A stretch of DNA of 64,000 nt from Microbacterium nanhaiense (GCF_014646015.1 NZ_BMMQ01000005.1:186001-250000); one strand, 5' to 3'. Shown: positions 8,420 through 18,386, counted from the stretch's first letter. The notes: generated from the letters alone by a model not told the origin. Translations and numbers: made by a program.

Positions 8420-9022
8420 GTGACGCACTACATCTATCTCGTTCGCCATGGCGAACACCAGGACGCCGAATACGGTCTCGAAGACGGGCCGCTCTCGCCG
8501 CGAGGCGTCCGCCAGGCGGGCCTTCTCGCCGACCGCCTCTCGGGCGTTCCGTTCGATGCCGTCTGGCATTCACCGCTTCTGCGCGCCACCGAGACGGCGA
8601 AGATCCTCGCCGAGCGCATGCCGGCGATCGACCCGCAGCCGCACGCCCTGTTGTTCGACTGCGTGCCCACAGGGATGTGCGAGGACACGCCCTCGGTCTT
8701 CGAGCCCTTCTTCGGCGGGATCAGCGAGGAGGAGATCGAGGCGGGGCAGGCGCAGATGGCCGATGCCGTCAACGAGTTCCTCGTGCGCAAGCCGGGCGAC
8801 GTTCATGAGCTGCTCATCACGCACAACTTCGTCATCTCCTGGTTCGTGCGCGAGGTGCTGGGTGCGGAGGAATGGCGCTGGCTCACGCTCAACCAGGCCA
8901 ATTGTGGGCTCACGATCCTGGCGCAGAAGAAGGGGCGCCCCTGGAGCCTCGTGAGCCACAACGACATCGCCCACCTCCCGTACGAGCTGCGCACCGGGCT
9001 GCCCGAAATCCCGCCCGTCTAA
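8420..9022 (+). CDS. Histidine phosphatase family protein
   Basis: A 200-residue phosphoglycerate-mutase-like phosphatase. The catalytic LVRHGEH motif lies at residues 7-13 and the second His in ITHNFVISWFVRE near residue 133. SPLLRATETAKILAERM near residue 52 carries the family arginine. The substrate is not known. The start is a GTG at 8420 without a clear ribosome site. The TAA stop (9020-9022) forms the first three bases of the dapB -10 box. Confidence 0.88.
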   Translation: MTHYIYLVRHGEHQDAEYGLEDGPLSPRGVRQAGLLADRLSGVPFDAVWHSPLLRATETAKILAERMPAIDPQPHALLFDCVPTGMCEDTPSVFEPFFGGISEEEIEAGQAQMADAVNEFLVRKPGDVHELLITHNFVISWFVREVLGAEEWRWLTLNQANCGLTILAQKKGRPWSLVSHNDIAHLPYELRTGLPEIPPV

Positions 9023-9025
9023 ACT
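9020..9025 (+). promoter_or_regulatory. -10 box of leaderless dapB promoter
   Basis: TAAACT begins exactly at the stop codon of the upstream phosphatase gene and ends 6 nt before the dapB ATG, so the transcript should start at or next to the ATG. Confidence 0.65.
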
Positions 9026-9031
9026 GGATCC

Positions 9032-9754
9032 ATGACTCTCGTGGCTCTCGCCGGCGCCTCCGGCAAACTCGGCAGGATCATCCATTCGGTCATCGACGAG
9101 ACGCCCGGCTTCGAGGTGACCCGAGTGCTCGGATCCGCGAGCGAGCCGGCGGAGATCGCGGGCGCCGAGCTCGTCGTCGACGCGACGAACATCGAGGCGA
9201 GCGAGAAGATCGTCCGCGAGGCGATCGCGCGCGGCATTCCGACGCTCGTCGCCACGAGCGGATGGTCGGCCGAGAAGGTCGCGGAGATCACCCCGCTCGC
9301 GCAGGCCGCAGGCGTGGCCGTCGTCTTCATCCCGAACTTCTCGCTCGGTTCGGTCATCGGCTCGCGCATCGCCGCGCAGGCGGCCAGGTTCTTCGACTTC
9401 GCCGAGGTCGTGGAGGCGCACCGCGACACGAAGATCGATTCGCCGAGCGGCACGGCCGTGCGCACCGCGGAGCTCATCGCCGCCGCGAAGGACGAGCCGG
9501 TGCGGGCGCCCCACGCGGAGCAGCCGGCGCGTGGTGAGCTCGTCTCCGGCGTGCCCGTGCACTCGCTCCGCCGGCCCGGCGTCGTCGCGCAGCAGCAGGT
9601 CGTCCTCTCCGGGCCCGGCGAGAGTCTCACGATCCAGCACGACACCGCCGATCCGCAGGCCGCATACGCCCCCGGCATCCGGCGTGCGCTCGAGGGGGCG
9701 CCGGACGCGTCGGGCGTCGTCGTCGGTCTCGAGAACTTCCTCGAGCTCGCCTGA
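9032..9754 (+). CDS. dapB: 4-hydroxy-tetrahydrodipicolinate reductase
   Basis: DapB reduces the product of DapA with NAD(P)H in the diaminopimelate/lysine pathway. The 240-residue length fits actinobacterial DapB. The nucleotide loop V-A-L-A-G-A-S-G-K-L-G-R is at residues 3-14, and the signature VVEAHRDTKIDSPSGTA is near residue 127. The usual EAHH/ELHH is EAHR here, so the second His is Arg while the catalytic first His, the Lys and PSGTA are kept. It has no Shine-Dalgarno sequence and sits behind a leaderless promoter. The stop overlaps the next start (TGATG). Confidence 0.95.
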   Translation: MTLVALAGASGKLGRIIHSVIDETPGFEVTRVLGSASEPAEIAGAELVVDATNIEASEKIVREAIARGIPTLVATSGWSAEKVAEITPLAQAAGVAVVFIPNFSLGSVIGSRIAAQAARFFDFAEVVEAHRDTKIDSPSGTAVRTAELIAAAKDEPVRAPHAEQPARGELVSGVPVHSLRRPGVVAQQQVVLSGPGESLTIQHDTADPQAAYAPGIRRALEGAPDASGVVVGLENFLELA

Positions 9755-10206
9755 TGGGCACCCGTATCGGCGTCGCCGTGATGGCGGTCGTCTTCGTCCT
9801 CTACATCTGGCTGCTCGGCGGTCGCTCCATCGCGCTCATCCGCACCGGGATCGACACCGAGGTGCCGGTCGCGGTCATCATGGGCGCCACGATGATCGTT
9901 TTTCCGCTCCTGGGCTTCTGGGCGCTCGGGCGAGAGCTGTGGTTCGGCTGGCGCGGAGACCGGCTCGCCAAGCAACTCGGCGAAGAGGGGCTGCTCCCCG
10001 ACGAGGAGGTCGCCCTGCGCCCCTCCGGTGGCGTCGTCCGCGCCGACGCCGACGCGCTCTTCCCGGCGTACCAGCGCGCCGTCGAGGACGAACCCGAGAG
10101 CTGGCGCGCGTGGTTCCGGCTCGGTGTCGTCTATGACGCGGCGGGCGACCGGAAGCGCGCTCGCGCGGCGACTCGGCAGGCCATTCGCTTGGCTCGCCGA
10201 GGCTGA
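9754..10206 (+). CDS. Membrane-anchored TPR protein
   Basis: A 150-residue protein of unknown function. Two N-terminal membrane helices are visible (about residues 5-25 and 40-62), followed by a cytoplasmic linker. The C-terminus has one tetratricopeptide-like repeat, F-P-A-Y-Q-R-A-V-E-D-E-P-E-S-W-R-A-W-F-R, then L-G-V-V-Y-D-A-A-G-D. It starts inside the dapB stop codon (TGATG), so it is probably co-translated with DapB. It ends 14 nt before a very long terminator stem. Confidence 0.75.
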   Translation: MGTRIGVAVMAVVFVLYIWLLGGRSIALIRTGIDTEVPVAVIMGATMIVFPLLGFWALGRELWFGWRGDRLAKQLGEEGLLPDEEVALRPSGGVVRADADALFPAYQRAVEDEPESWRAWFRLGVVYDAAGDRKRARAATRQAIRLARRG

Positions 10207-10220
10207 TCCGACGATCGAAT

Positions 10221-10267
10221 CGCGTAGCAGAACGGCCCGTCCTCAGGACGGGCCGTTCTGCTACGCG
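10221..10267. terminator. 22-bp perfect bidirectional terminator stem
   Basis: CGCGTAGCAGAACGGCCCGT plus CC is perfectly inverted after the 3-nt loop TCA. It lies between the convergent TPR and osmC genes and reaches to within 7 nt of the osmC stop. It has no T-tract. Confidence 0.85.
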
Positions 10268-10273
10268 GACGAT

Positions 10274-10696
10274 CTAGGCGAGCGTTGCTTCGATCGTGAT
10301 CTCGATGCCGGCGAGCGCCTGCGAAACCGGGCAACCGGCCTTCGCGCCGTTCGCGATCTGCTCGAACTGCTCCTCCGAGATGCCCGGGATGCTCGCGGAC
10401 ACGTTCAGGTGGCTGCCCGTGATGCCCGTTCCGGGAACGAACGTGACCGATGCGGTCGTGGTGAGCGAGGTGGGCGTGAAACCCGCCTGACCGAGCTCGT
10501 TCGACAGCGCCATGTTGAAGCAGGACGAGTGCGCGGCAGCGATGAGCTCCTCGGGCGTGGTCGTCGACTCCGAGCCCTCGGAGCGCGCCTTCCAGTTGAC
10601 GGGGAACGTGCCGATGCCGCTCGCGGCGGAGACGGTTCCGGATCCTTCGGTGAGCGATCCCGACCAGTTGGCGGTTGCTTCGCTGGTGACAGCCAT
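10274..10696 (-). CDS. OsmC family peroxiredoxin
   Basis: A 140-residue OsmC/Ohr-type thiol peroxidase that reduces organic hydroperoxides. The two reactive cysteines are visible: one in AAAHSSCFNMAL near residue 58, the other in AKAGCPVSQAL near residue 123. T-P-E-E-L-I-A-A-A before the first Cys is typical of the OsmC branch. The start is the ATG at 10696, preceded on its strand by a GAGG-like sequence. It is convergent with dapB-TPR and divergent from thyA. Confidence 0.92.
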   Translation of the reverse strand: MAVTSEATANWSGSLTEGSGTVSAASGIGTFPVNWKARSEGSESTTTPEELIAAAHSSCFNMALSNELGQAGFTPTSLTTTASVTFVPGTGITGSHLNVSASIPGISEEQFEQIANGAKAGCPVSQALAGIEITIEATLA

Positions 10697-10793
10697 GGTG
10701 ACTCCTCGGGGTAGTGGTGTGCCTTCGGGATCAGCCTAACGGCGCCCGGAAGACACGTCACGAAGACGCGGCGAATCACCACGCGGCGCCGCG

Positions 10794-10799
10794 TACGCT
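10794..10799 (+). promoter_or_regulatory. -10 box of leaderless thyA promoter
   Basis: TACGCT ends 6 nt before the thyA ATG. A GGAGG next to the ATG is too close (1 nt) to act as a normal ribosome site. Confidence 0.5.
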
Positions 10800-10805
10800 G
10801 GAGGC

Positions 10806-11612
10806 ATGTCTGCCGCGATCCCGACACCATACGAAGACCTGCTCCGCGATGTGCTCGCGAACGGTGCGCACAAGTCGGATCGCACGGGGACCGGCACGAC
10901 GAGCGTGTTCGGGCGACAGCTGCGCTACGACCTCTCGCAGGGGTTCCCCCTGATCACGACGAAGAAGGTGCACTTTAAGTCCGTCGCGCTGGAGCTGCTG
11001 TGGTTCCTGCGCGGCGATTCGAACGTGAAGTGGCTGCAGGAGCGCGGCGTGTCGATCTGGGACGAGTGGGCCGACAACAACGGTGATCTGGGTCCGGTCT
11101 ACGGGGTGCAGTGGCGCTCGTGGCCGACGCCGGACGGCGGCCACATCGACCAGATCGCGAAGGTCGTCGAGCAGATCCGCACCACGCCGGATTCGCGTCG
11201 CATGATCGTCTCCGCGTGGAACCCGGCCGAGGTCGACGACATGGCACTCCCGCCGTGCCATGCGATGTTCCAGTTCTACGTCGCGGACGGGCGCCTCAGC
11301 TGCCAGCTGTACCAGCGCAGCGCGGATCTGTTCCTCGGGGTGCCGTTCAACATCGCCAGTTACGCGATGCTTACGATGATGATCGCCCAGCAGGCGGGAC
11401 TCGAGCCGGGCGAGTTCGTCTGGACGGGCGGCGATTGCCACATCTACGACAACCACCGCGAGCAGGTCGCCGAGCAGCTCTCCCGCGAGCCGTACCCGTA
11501 CCCCACGCTCCGGATCCGCCGGGCCGCGACGATCTCCGACTACGAATACGACGACTTCGAGGTCGTCGACTACCAGCACCACCCGGCGATCCGCGGCGCG
11601 GTCGCGGTCTGA
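10806..11612 (+). CDS. thyA: Thymidylate synthase (ThyA)
   Basis: A 268-residue, folate-dependent enzyme making dTMP from dUMP. Visible motifs are the phosphate-binding [11 protein letters not shown] near residue 25, [12 protein letters not shown] near 60, the catalytic Cys in [12 protein letters not shown] near residue 148, and the C-terminal [10 protein letters not shown]. It is coupled to dfrA by a TGATG overlap. This is a functional pair, because ThyA oxidises tetrahydrofolate to dihydrofolate and DfrA reduces it again. Confidence 0.97.
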   Translation: MSAAIPTPYEDLLRDVLANGAHKSDRTGTGTTSVFGRQLRYDLSQGFPLITTKKVHFKSVALELLWFLRGDSNVKWLQERGVSIWDEWADNNGDLGPVYGVQWRSWPTPDGGHIDQIAKVVEQIRTTPDSRRMIVSAWNPAEVDDMALPPCHAMFQFYVADGRLSCQLYQRSADLFLGVPFNIASYAMLTMMIAQQAGLEPGEFVWTGGDCHIYDNHREQVAEQLSREPYPYPTLRIRRAATISDYEYDDFEVVDYQHHPAIRGAVAV

Positions 11613-12106
11613 TGCTCCGCTCGATCTGGGCGGAGGCCCGGGGCGGCGTGATCGGCGCGGACGGATCCATGCCCTGGCACGTGCCGGAGGACATGGCGTA
11701 CTTCGCCGAGAAGACCGGGGGGTCGGCGGTCATCATGGGCCGCCGCACCTGGGAGTCGTTCCCCGAGCGGTTTCGCCCCCTGCCCGGGCGCCGCAACATC
11801 GTGATCACCCGCGACGGATCCTACGCGGCGCCGGGTGGGCAGACGTGCGGATCCCTCTCGGAGGCGATCGAACTCGCGGGCGGCGACGCGTGGATCATCG
11901 GTGGGGGAGAGATCTACCGGCAGGCGATGGAACGCGTGTCCGAGCTGTACGTGACCGAGATCGACCTCGACGTCGCGGGCGACACCCGCGCGCCCGAAAT
12001 CGGTGCCGAGTGGATCCGGTCCGGGGCGGGGGAGTGGCTCACGAGCCGCACGGGGACGCGGTATCGCTTCGTCACGTACACACGTGATCCAGGCCGCTCG
12101 CGCTAA
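11612..12106 (+). CDS. dfrA: Dihydrofolate reductase
   Basis: A 164-residue DHFR that regenerates tetrahydrofolate with NADPH. The N-terminal strand IWAEARGGVIG, the substrate loop SMPWHVPEDMAYF near residue 20, MGRRTWESFP near 45, and the late DAWIIGGGEIYRQAM segment near 92 are all standard. The ATG lies in the thyA stop (TGATG). Its TAA stop (12104-12106) doubles as the start of the dapA -10 box. Confidence 0.95.
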   Translation: MLRSIWAEARGGVIGADGSMPWHVPEDMAYFAEKTGGSAVIMGRRTWESFPERFRPLPGRRNIVITRDGSYAAPGGQTCGSLSEAIELAGGDAWIIGGGEIYRQAMERVSELYVTEIDLDVAGDTRAPEIGAEWIRSGAGEWLTSRTGTRYRFVTYTRDPGRSR

Positions 12107-12109
12107 TCT
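12104..12109 (+). promoter_or_regulatory. -10 box of leaderless dapA promoter
   Basis: TAATCT starts at the dfrA TAA stop and ends 7 nt before the dapA ATG. Confidence 0.65.
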
Positions 12110-12116
12110 TGTCTCT

Positions 12117-13094
12117 ATGACGCATCCCGCTAACCCCTTCGGTCAGGTTCTCGTCGCCCTCGTCACCCCGATGACCGCCGATGGTGAGGTCGACTGGGAT
12201 GCGACCGAGCGGCTGATGGACGACGTGATCACCTCCGGTGCCGACGGCATCGTCGTCACCGGCACCACCGGCGAGACGTCGACGCTGACCGATGCCGAGA
12301 AGCTCAAGCTCGTCGAGGTCGGCAAGAGTGTCGCGTCGGGGCGCGCGAAGATCATCACGGGCGGCGGCTCGAACGAAACCGCCCACGCGATCGACCTCTA
12401 CAAGAAGAGCGAGAAGGCAGGCGCCGACGGCATCATGGTCGTCACGCCGTACTACAACAAGCCCACCCAGGCGGGCATCCTCACGCACTTCCGGCTCATC
12501 GCCGACTCGACCGATCTGCCGGTCATCGCCTATGACATTCCGGGCCGCACCGGCGTCCCGATCAAGTACGAGACGTTCCTCCGTCTCGCCAAGCACCCCA
12601 ACATCGTCGCGGTGAAGGACGCGAAGGGCGACTTCAGCGAGGTCAGCCGCGTCCTCAACCAGACCGACCTCATCTACTTCTCGGGCGACGACGCGAACGC
12701 GCTGCCCGCACTGTCCATTGGCGCCACGGGCCTGATCGGCGTCACGGCGAACATCGCCGCCGGCCCATACCGAACCATCGTCGACGCGGTCAACCGCGGC
12801 GACCTCGCAACCGCCACCGAGCAGCACAAGAAGCTCGAGCCGCTCGTCCGCGCCGTGATGACTCACGTTCCGGGCACGGTGTCCACCAAGTACATCCTCC
12901 ACGGCCTCGGCCGAATCTCGAGCCCTCGCGTGCGCTTGCCGCTCGTGGGCCCGGAAGAGTGGGAGGCCGCCATCATCGAGGACGAGCTCGCCCTCGTGAA
13001 GGACGTCGAAGGCGTGGACTTCTCGAACTTCCGTCCGGACCGCAATGCGGCCGCGGGCGGTGCGCTGCCTAAGGTGCCTGGCACCACACGGTGA
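12117..13094 (+). CDS. dapA: 4-hydroxy-tetrahydrodipicolinate synthase
   Basis: A 325-residue class I aldolase condensing pyruvate with aspartate semialdehyde at the entry to the diaminopimelate/lysine pathway. GTTGETSTL near residue 47 binds pyruvate. YYNKPTQAGIL near 112 and AYDIPGRTGV near 140 hold the tyrosines of the active site, and VAVKDAKGD near residue 165 holds the Schiff-base lysine. The ATG at 12117 is preferred to an upstream in-frame start at 12003, which would cross dfrA, because of the leaderless promoter. rnj follows after 33 nt. Confidence 0.97.
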   Translation: MTHPANPFGQVLVALVTPMTADGEVDWDATERLMDDVITSGADGIVVTGTTGETSTLTDAEKLKLVEVGKSVASGRAKIITGGGSNETAHAIDLYKKSEKAGADGIMVVTPYYNKPTQAGILTHFRLIADSTDLPVIAYDIPGRTGVPIKYETFLRLAKHPNIVAVKDAKGDFSEVSRVLNQTDLIYFSGDDANALPALSIGATGLIGVTANIAAGPYRTIVDAVNRGDLATATEQHKKLEPLVRAVMTHVPGTVSTKYILHGLGRISSPRVRLPLVGPEEWEAAIIEDELALVKDVEGVDFSNFRPDRNAAAGGALPKVPGTTR

Positions 13095-13127
13095 CGAAAC
13101 CCTGCGCGTCACGCGCTGAAAGGCACA

Positions 13128-14804
13128 ATGTCCACCCCTGTCTTTGACCCGCCCGCACTCGAATCCGGCGCCCTGCGCGTCACGCCCCTCGGCGGCCTCG
13201 GCGAGGTCGGCCGCAACATGGCCATGTACGAGTTCGACGGCAAGATCCTGCTCGTCGACTGCGGCGTGCTGTTCCCCGAGGAGCACCAGCCGGGTGTCGA
13301 CCTCATCCTGCCCGACATGGAGCCGCTGAAGGGTCGACTCGGCGACATCGTCGGCCTCGTGCTCACGCACGGCCACGAGGATCACATCGGCGGCGTCCCC
13401 TACCTGCTGCGCCTGCGCGAGGACATCCCGATCTACGGCTCCAAGCTGACGCTCGCGCTGACGACCGCGAAGCTCAAGGAGCACCGGATCACGCCGATCT
13501 CGAACGTGGTCCGTGAGGGCGAGAAGCGCCAGGTGGGCGGCTTCGACCTCGAGTTCGTGGCGGTGAACCACTCGATCCCCGACGCGCTCGCCGTGGCGAT
13601 CCGCACCGAGGCGGGCCTTGTGCTGCACACGGGCGACTTCAAGATGGATCAGCTCCCGCTCGACGGCCGCATCACGGATCTGCGCCACTTCGCGCGGCTC
13701 GGCGAGGAGGGCATCGACCTGTTCCTGCCCGATTCGACCAACGCCGACGTTCCGGGCTTCACCCCGACGGAGCGGCAGATCGGTCCCGTCATCGACCAGG
13801 TCATGTCGAAGACCACGGGCCGGGTCGTCGTGGCGAGCTTCTCGAGCCACGTGCACCGCGTGCAGCAGGTCATCGACGCCGCCGTCAACAACGGCCGCCG
13901 CGTCGCGCTGCTCGGCCGCTCGATGGTGCGCAACATGACGATCGCCGAGCAGCTCGGCTACCTCAACGTCCCCGAGGGCGCTCTCGTCGACTACAAGAAG
14001 TCGCACGACATCCCGGACGACAAGATCGTGTACATGTCGACCGGATCGCAGGGCGAGCCCATGGCGGTGCTGAGCCGCATGGCGAACCTCGACCACGCCA
14101 TCACGCCGGGCGAGGGCGACACGGTGATCCTGGCGTCGAGCCTCATCCCCGGCAACGAGAACGCGGTCTACCGCGTGATCGACGGCCTCACGAAGCTCGG
14201 TGCCAACGTCGTGCACAAGGCGAACGCGAAGGTGCACGTCTCCGGTCACGCGGCGGCGGGCGAGCTGCTCTACTGCTACAACATCCTCAAGCCGAAGAAC
14301 GTCATCCCCGTGCACGGTGAATACCGTCACCTCACGGCCAGCGCCAACCTCGCGCAGCAGACGGGTGTGCCCGAGGAGAACACGTTCATCGTCGAGAACG
14401 GCACCTCGATCGACCTGAAGGACGGCGAGGCGTGGGTGTCGGGTCAGCTCGACCTCGGCTTCGTCTACGTCGACGGCTCGTCGGTGGGCGAGATCACCGA
14501 TGCTGACCTCAAGGATCGCCGCGTGCTCGGCGAGGAGGGCTTCGTCTCGATCATTGTGGTCGTCGACTCGAAGACCGGCAAGATCATCACGGGGCCGGAG
14601 ATCCACGCCCGCGGATTCGCGGAGGACGACAAGGTCTTCGACAAGATCCGTCCCAAGATCGTTGCGGCCCTTCAGGAAGCCGCGGAGAAGGGCGTTCGCG
14701 ACAACCACGCGCTCAGCCAGGTGATCCGTCGCACGATCGGCCGTTGGGTGGGTCAGCGCCTGCGCCGACGCCCGATGATCGTTCCCCTCGTCATCGAGGC
14801 GTAA
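13128..14804 (+). CDS. rnj: Ribonuclease J
   Basis: A 558-residue metallo-beta-lactamase/beta-CASP RNase J with 5'-to-3' exonuclease and endonuclease activity in mRNA turnover and rRNA maturation. [11 protein letters not shown] (the H-x-H-x-D-H zinc motif) lies near residue 80, HTGDFKMD near 165, the beta-CASP segment [14 protein letters not shown] near 235, and [11 protein letters not shown] near 370. A GAAAGG ribosome site precedes the ATG. It follows dapA at short distance, an order common in actinobacteria, and ends at a classical terminator. Confidence 0.96.
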   Translation: MSTPVFDPPALESGALRVTPLGGLGEVGRNMAMYEFDGKILLVDCGVLFPEEHQPGVDLILPDMEPLKGRLGDIVGLVLTHGHEDHIGGVPYLLRLREDIPIYGSKLTLALTTAKLKEHRITPISNVVREGEKRQVGGFDLEFVAVNHSIPDALAVAIRTEAGLVLHTGDFKMDQLPLDGRITDLRHFARLGEEGIDLFLPDSTNADVPGFTPTERQIGPVIDQVMSKTTGRVVVASFSSHVHRVQQVIDAAVNNGRRVALLGRSMVRNMTIAEQLGYLNVPEGALVDYKKSHDIPDDKIVYMSTGSQGEPMAVLSRMANLDHAITPGEGDTVILASSLIPGNENAVYRVIDGLTKLGANVVHKANAKVHVSGHAAAGELLYCYNILKPKNVIPVHGEYRHLTASANLAQQTGVPEENTFIVENGTSIDLKDGEAWVSGQLDLGFVYVDGSSVGEITDADLKDRRVLGEEGFVSIIVVVDSKTGKIITGPEIHARGFAEDDKVFDKIRPKIVAALQEAAEKGVRDNHALSQVIRRTIGRWVGQRLRRRPMIVPLVIEA

Positions 14805-14825
14805 ACGCCTCGACGGTGCCGCAAG

Positions 14826-14860
14826 CCCGGGTGAATTCTTCGGTGATCACCCGGGTTTTT
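14826..14860 (+). terminator. rnj intrinsic terminator
   Basis: CCCGGGTGA pairs with TCACCCGGG and is followed by TTTTT. This is the only terminator in the window with a clear T-tract. Confidence 0.9.
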
Positions 14861-14877
14861 GCGCGTCCTGCGTTCGA

Positions 14878-14900
14878 TTGTCAGCGGTCACGCGTACCGT
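14878..14900 (+). promoter_or_regulatory. PafBC-type promoter of ftsK (leaderless)
   Basis: TTGTCAGCG, 8 nt, then TACCGT matches the mycobacterial RecA-independent damage promoter pattern (TTGTCRGTG-N8-TANNNT) with one mismatch. The TACCGT ends 7 nt before the ftsK ATG. Confidence 0.6.
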
Positions 14901-14907
14901 GGATCCC

Positions 14908-17811
14908 ATGGCACGATCGTCCACCGCGCCCAAGAACTCTTCGGGATCCGGCCGCGGCGGCTCCTCGAAGGGGAGCGCCGCGAAGCCCGCCCCTGCGCCG
15001 AAGAAGCACATCGGCGACCCCGAGCGCCCCGCCGCACCCGTGCGGATGTGGCACGGGCTCGCCCGTGCCACCGGCGGGCTCTTCCGCGCGTTCGGGCAGG
15101 AGACGCTCGACAAGTCGGATCGTCGCGACGGTTTCCCGTTCTTCCTCGTGCTGCTCGCGATCGCCGGTGCGGTCGTCGAATGGTTCTTCATCAACAACCC
15201 GGTCGCCGAGAACATCAGCGCGTACACGTTCGGCGGCGTCATCGGGCGCACGGCGTTGGTCTTCCCCGTCGTTCTGGTGCTCCTCGCGGGCTGGCTGTTC
15301 CGCCATCCCTCCTCGGTGTACAACAACGGTCGGGTCGGGATCGGCACGGCACTCCTGACGCTGTCGGTCGCGGCGATCTGCCACATCGCGGTGGTGCGCC
15401 CCGAGCCCGCCTCCGGTCGGCCGGCGCCCGCCGAGGGCATGCCCGCGCTCAGCGGGTCGGGAGGGGTCTTCGGCTGGATGATCGGCGAGCCGCTCGCGAA
15501 GCTGCTCTCGCCGATCGGCGCATACGTGGTGCTCGCGCTGCTGATCGCTCTCAGCCTCCTGATCATTACCAAGACGCCCCCGAACCGCATCGGCAAGCGC
15601 CTGGGCGACCTGTATCGGTGGATGTTCGAGGCCGAGCCGCGCGAACCGCGCGTGGCGGCCGGCGACGCGGAGGCGGACCTGGCCGAGACGAAGGTGCTCG
15701 ATGAGAAGCCGGCGCGGGTCCGCCGCTCGCGGAAGAAGAAGACCGACGAGGACGTGCTCTTCGATGGCGCGGACGAGCTGCCGTGGTGGCGGCGCAACGC
15801 CACGGGGCGCGAGGAGGACGTCGAGGTGCCGGCGGACACGGTGCACCTCGGCCAGCTCCTCGGGCTGCAGGACGACCCCGGCTACGACCAGGCGGTCATC
15901 GCAGACGACGCTCCGGCGCCCACGGAGACCGCACCCGTGCCGCTCCCGTTCGCTGACGACCCGGCGCCTCGGGCGCCGGAGCCGAAGGTCACCGCGGCCG
16001 AGCAGGTGACGCAGGTCCTCGACGACCCGGCGCTCTCGCGGATCCGTGAGGAGGCGGCGGCGGGCGACTTCGGAATCGATCTCATGGGTGACGACGAGCT
16101 CGGCCCCGACGACGAGTTCGGTGAGATCTCCGGCTTCGGGACCGATGGCCCCGGTTCGCGGGGGCCGCAGCCGCCCGAAGCGCCCTACGTGCTGCCGTCG
16201 CCGGCGCAGCTCGCCGCCGGCCCGCCCGCGGTGGTCAGCTCCGAGGCGAACGACCGCATGGTCGCGCAGATCGAGCAGGTCTTCGTCGAGTTCAAGGTCA
16301 ATGCGAAGGTCACCGGCTTCTCGCGCGGTCCGACCGTGACGCAGTACGAGGTCGAGCTCGGCCCCGGCGTCAAGGTCGAGAAGATCACGCAGCTGTCGAA
16401 CAACATCTCCTACGCCGTCGCATCGAACGACGTGCGCATCCTCGCGCCCATCCCGGGCAAGAGCGCGATCGGCATCGAGATCCCGAACGTCGACCGCGAA
16501 ACGGTCGCTCTCGGCGACGTGCTCCGTTCTGCCGCCGCCCAGAAGTCGACTCACCCGTTGACGATTGGCGTCGGCAAGGACGTGTCGGGCGGGTTCGTCG
16601 TGGCGAACCTCGCGAAGATGCCGCACCTGCTGGTCGCCGGATCGACCGGATCCGGTAAGTCCAGCTTCGTGAACTCGATGATCACGAGCCTGCTGATGCG
16701 CGCCAAGCCAAGCGAGGTGCGCATGGTGCTCGTCGACCCGAAGCGCGTCGAGCTCACCGCCTACGCCGGTGTGCCGCACCTGATCACGCCCATCATCACG
16801 AACCCGAAGAAGGCGGCCGAGGCGCTGCAGTGGGTCGTGAAGGAGATGGACATGCGCTACGACGACCTCGCGTCGTTCGGCTTCCGTCACATCGACGACT
16901 TCAACAAGGCCGTGGTCGCGGGTGAACTGCAGCTTCCCGCCGGTTCGGAGCGCGTGCTGAAGCCCTACCCGTACCTTCTCGTCGTGGTCGACGAGCTCGC
17001 CGACCTCATGATGGTCGCGCCGCGCGACGTCGAAGACTCCATCGTGCGCATCACCCAGCTCGCGCGCGCGTCCGGAATCCATCTCGTGCTCGCCACCCAG
17101 CGACCCTCGGTCGACGTCGTGACGGGGTTGATCAAGGCCAACGTGCCCTCACGCATGGCCTTCGCCGTGACGAGCGTGACGGACTCGCGCGTCATCCTCG
17201 ATGGCCCCGGTGCCGACAAGCTGATCGGCCAGGGCGACGCGCTGTTCTCGCCCATGGGCTCCTCGAAGCCCTTCCGCCTCCAGGGCGCGTGGGTGACCGA
17301 GGCCGAGATCGACGCGGTCGTCAAGCACGTGACGGGGCAGGCGCGACCGGAGTATCGAGCTGACGTCGCCGAGGCGCTTGAGGCGCCCAAGAAGGAGATC
17401 GACGAGGACATCGGAGACGACCTCGAGGTACTCCTCGCGGCCACGGAACTGATCGTCTCGAGTCAGTTCGGCTCGACGTCTATGTTGCAGCGGAAGCTGC
17501 GCGTCGGATTCGCCAAGGCCGGCCGTCTCATGGACCTGCTCGAGTCGCGCGAGATCGTCGGGCCGTCGGAGGGTTCCAAGGCGCGCGACGTGCTCGTGGC
17601 GCCGGAGCAACTGCCCGCCGTGCTCGCGAAGCTCAAGGGGGAGGAGCCACCCGCTGCTCCGGCCGCGGCGGCGGCCCCGGCTCCGTCGGCGAACGACGCC
17701 GATGACCGCTACGGTGTCGACCCGATCGAGGCCCAGTTCGATGGGCTCCCGACCGTAAATGGCGATGACGAAGATGGCGAAGACGCCTGGAAGTTGACGG
17801 GACGCGACTGA
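14908..17811 (+). CDS. ftsK: DNA translocase FtsK/SpoIIIE
   Basis: A 967-residue septal DNA pump that clears the chromosome terminus at division. The N-terminus is basic and serine-rich, followed by four membrane helices (about residues 75-235), then a long acidic/proline linker to about residue 430. The motor has Walker [14 protein letters not shown] near residue 580, Walker [14 protein letters not shown] near 692, and [21 protein letters not shown] after it. A gamma-type winged helix ([16 protein letters not shown]) lies near residue 855. The ATG at 14908 fits the leaderless promoter; a TTG at 14878 lies inside the promoter and is rejected. TGATG couples it to pgsA. Confidence 0.96.
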   Translation: MARSSTAPKNSSGSGRGGSSKGSAAKPAPAPKKHIGDPERPAAPVRMWHGLARATGGLFRAFGQETLDKSDRRDGFPFFLVLLAIAGAVVEWFFINNPVAENISAYTFGGVIGRTALVFPVVLVLLAGWLFRHPSSVYNNGRVGIGTALLTLSVAAICHIAVVRPEPASGRPAPAEGMPALSGSGGVFGWMIGEPLAKLLSPIGAYVVLALLIALSLLIITKTPPNRIGKRLGDLYRWMFEAEPREPRVAAGDAEADLAETKVLDEKPARVRRSRKKKTDEDVLFDGADELPWWRRNATGREEDVEVPADTVHLGQLLGLQDDPGYDQAVIADDAPAPTETAPVPLPFADDPAPRAPEPKVTAAEQVTQVLDDPALSRIREEAAAGDFGIDLMGDDELGPDDEFGEISGFGTDGPGSRGPQPPEAPYVLPSPAQLAAGPPAVVSSEANDRMVAQIEQVFVEFKVNAKVTGFSRGPTVTQYEVELGPGVKVEKITQLSNNISYAVASNDVRILAPIPGKSAIGIEIPNVDRETVALGDVLRSAAAQKSTHPLTIGVGKDVSGGFVVANLAKMPHLLVAGSTGSGKSSFVNSMITSLLMRAKPSEVRMVLVDPKRVELTAYAGVPHLITPIITNPKKAAEALQWVVKEMDMRYDDLASFGFRHIDDFNKAVVAGELQLPAGSERVLKPYPYLLVVVDELADLMMVAPRDVEDSIVRITQLARASGIHLVLATQRPSVDVVTGLIKANVPSRMAFAVTSVTDSRVILDGPGADKLIGQGDALFSPMGSSKPFRLQGAWVTEAEIDAVVKHVTGQARPEYRADVAEALEAPKKEIDEDIGDDLEVLLAATELIVSSQFGSTSMLQRKLRVGFAKAGRLMDLLESREIVGPSEGSKARDVLVAPEQLPAVLAKLKGEEPPAAPAAAAAPAPSANDADDRYGVDPIEAQFDGLPTVNGDDEDGEDAWKLTGRD

Positions 17812-18386
17812 TGGCCATCCACCCGCAGCTTCCCAACGCGATCACGCTCGCGCGCATCCCGCTCGCGGTCGTCTTTGTCGCGCTGCTCCTCGTCGGGGGG
17901 CCGTTCGGTGACGGCCACCTCGCGCTCCGCTGGACGGCGGCGATCCTGTTCGTCGTCGCCATCTCGACCGACTGGGTCGACGGATTCCTCGCGCGCAAGT
18001 ACGAGATCGTGAGCGACTTCGGCAAACTCTGGGATCCGATCGCCGACAAGCTCCTCACGGGGCTGGCGTTCGTGGGCCTCGCCGTGCTCGATGAGATCGC
18101 GTGGTGGATGGTCATCGTGATCCTCGTTCGCGAATGGGGCATCACGGTTCACCGCCTCGTCGTGCGCCGCACGCACGTCGTCGCGGCCGCCTGGCTGGGG
18201 AAGATCAAGACGGCAACGCAGGGCGTCGTGCTGTCGTGGGCGCTGCTGCCGCTCGACGTCGTGATCGGGCGCGAAGCGTGGACCCTCGTCACGGCGATCG
18301 GAATGTGGGTCGTTGTGGTGCTGACGATCGTGAGCGGACTCGACTACGTGCTTGCTCAGCTGCGCGGGGCGCGGAAGGTCGCATGA
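17811..18386 (+). CDS. pgsA: CDP-alcohol phosphatidyltransferase, PgsA type
   Basis: A 191-residue integral membrane enzyme. The family motif D-x2-D-G-x2-A-R-x8-G-x3-D-x3-D is complete: DWVDGFLARKYEIVSDFGK, then LWDPIAD, near residues 45-70. Its place after ftsK and before cinA, and its length, fit CDP-diacylglycerol-glycerol-3-phosphate 3-phosphatidyltransferase, which commits lipid to phosphatidylglycerol and cardiolipin. Substrate choice is inferred from context. Several hydrophobic helices flank the motif. Start and stop both overlap neighbours (TGATG with ftsK, ATGA with cinA). Confidence 0.9.
   Translation: MAIHPQLPNAITLARIPLAVVFVALLLVGGPFGDGHLALRWTAAILFVVAISTDWVDGFLARKYEIVSDFGKLWDPIADKLLTGLAFVGLAVLDEIAWWMVIVILVREWGITVHRLVVRRTHVVAAAWLGKIKTATQGVVLSWALLPLDVVIGREAWTLVTAIGMWVVVVLTIVSGLDYVLAQLRGARKVA

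Noticed and set aside
12072-14708. An 878-codon minus-strand frame across dapA and rnj
   Set aside because: It is antisense to two clearly identified genes and has shadow-type composition.
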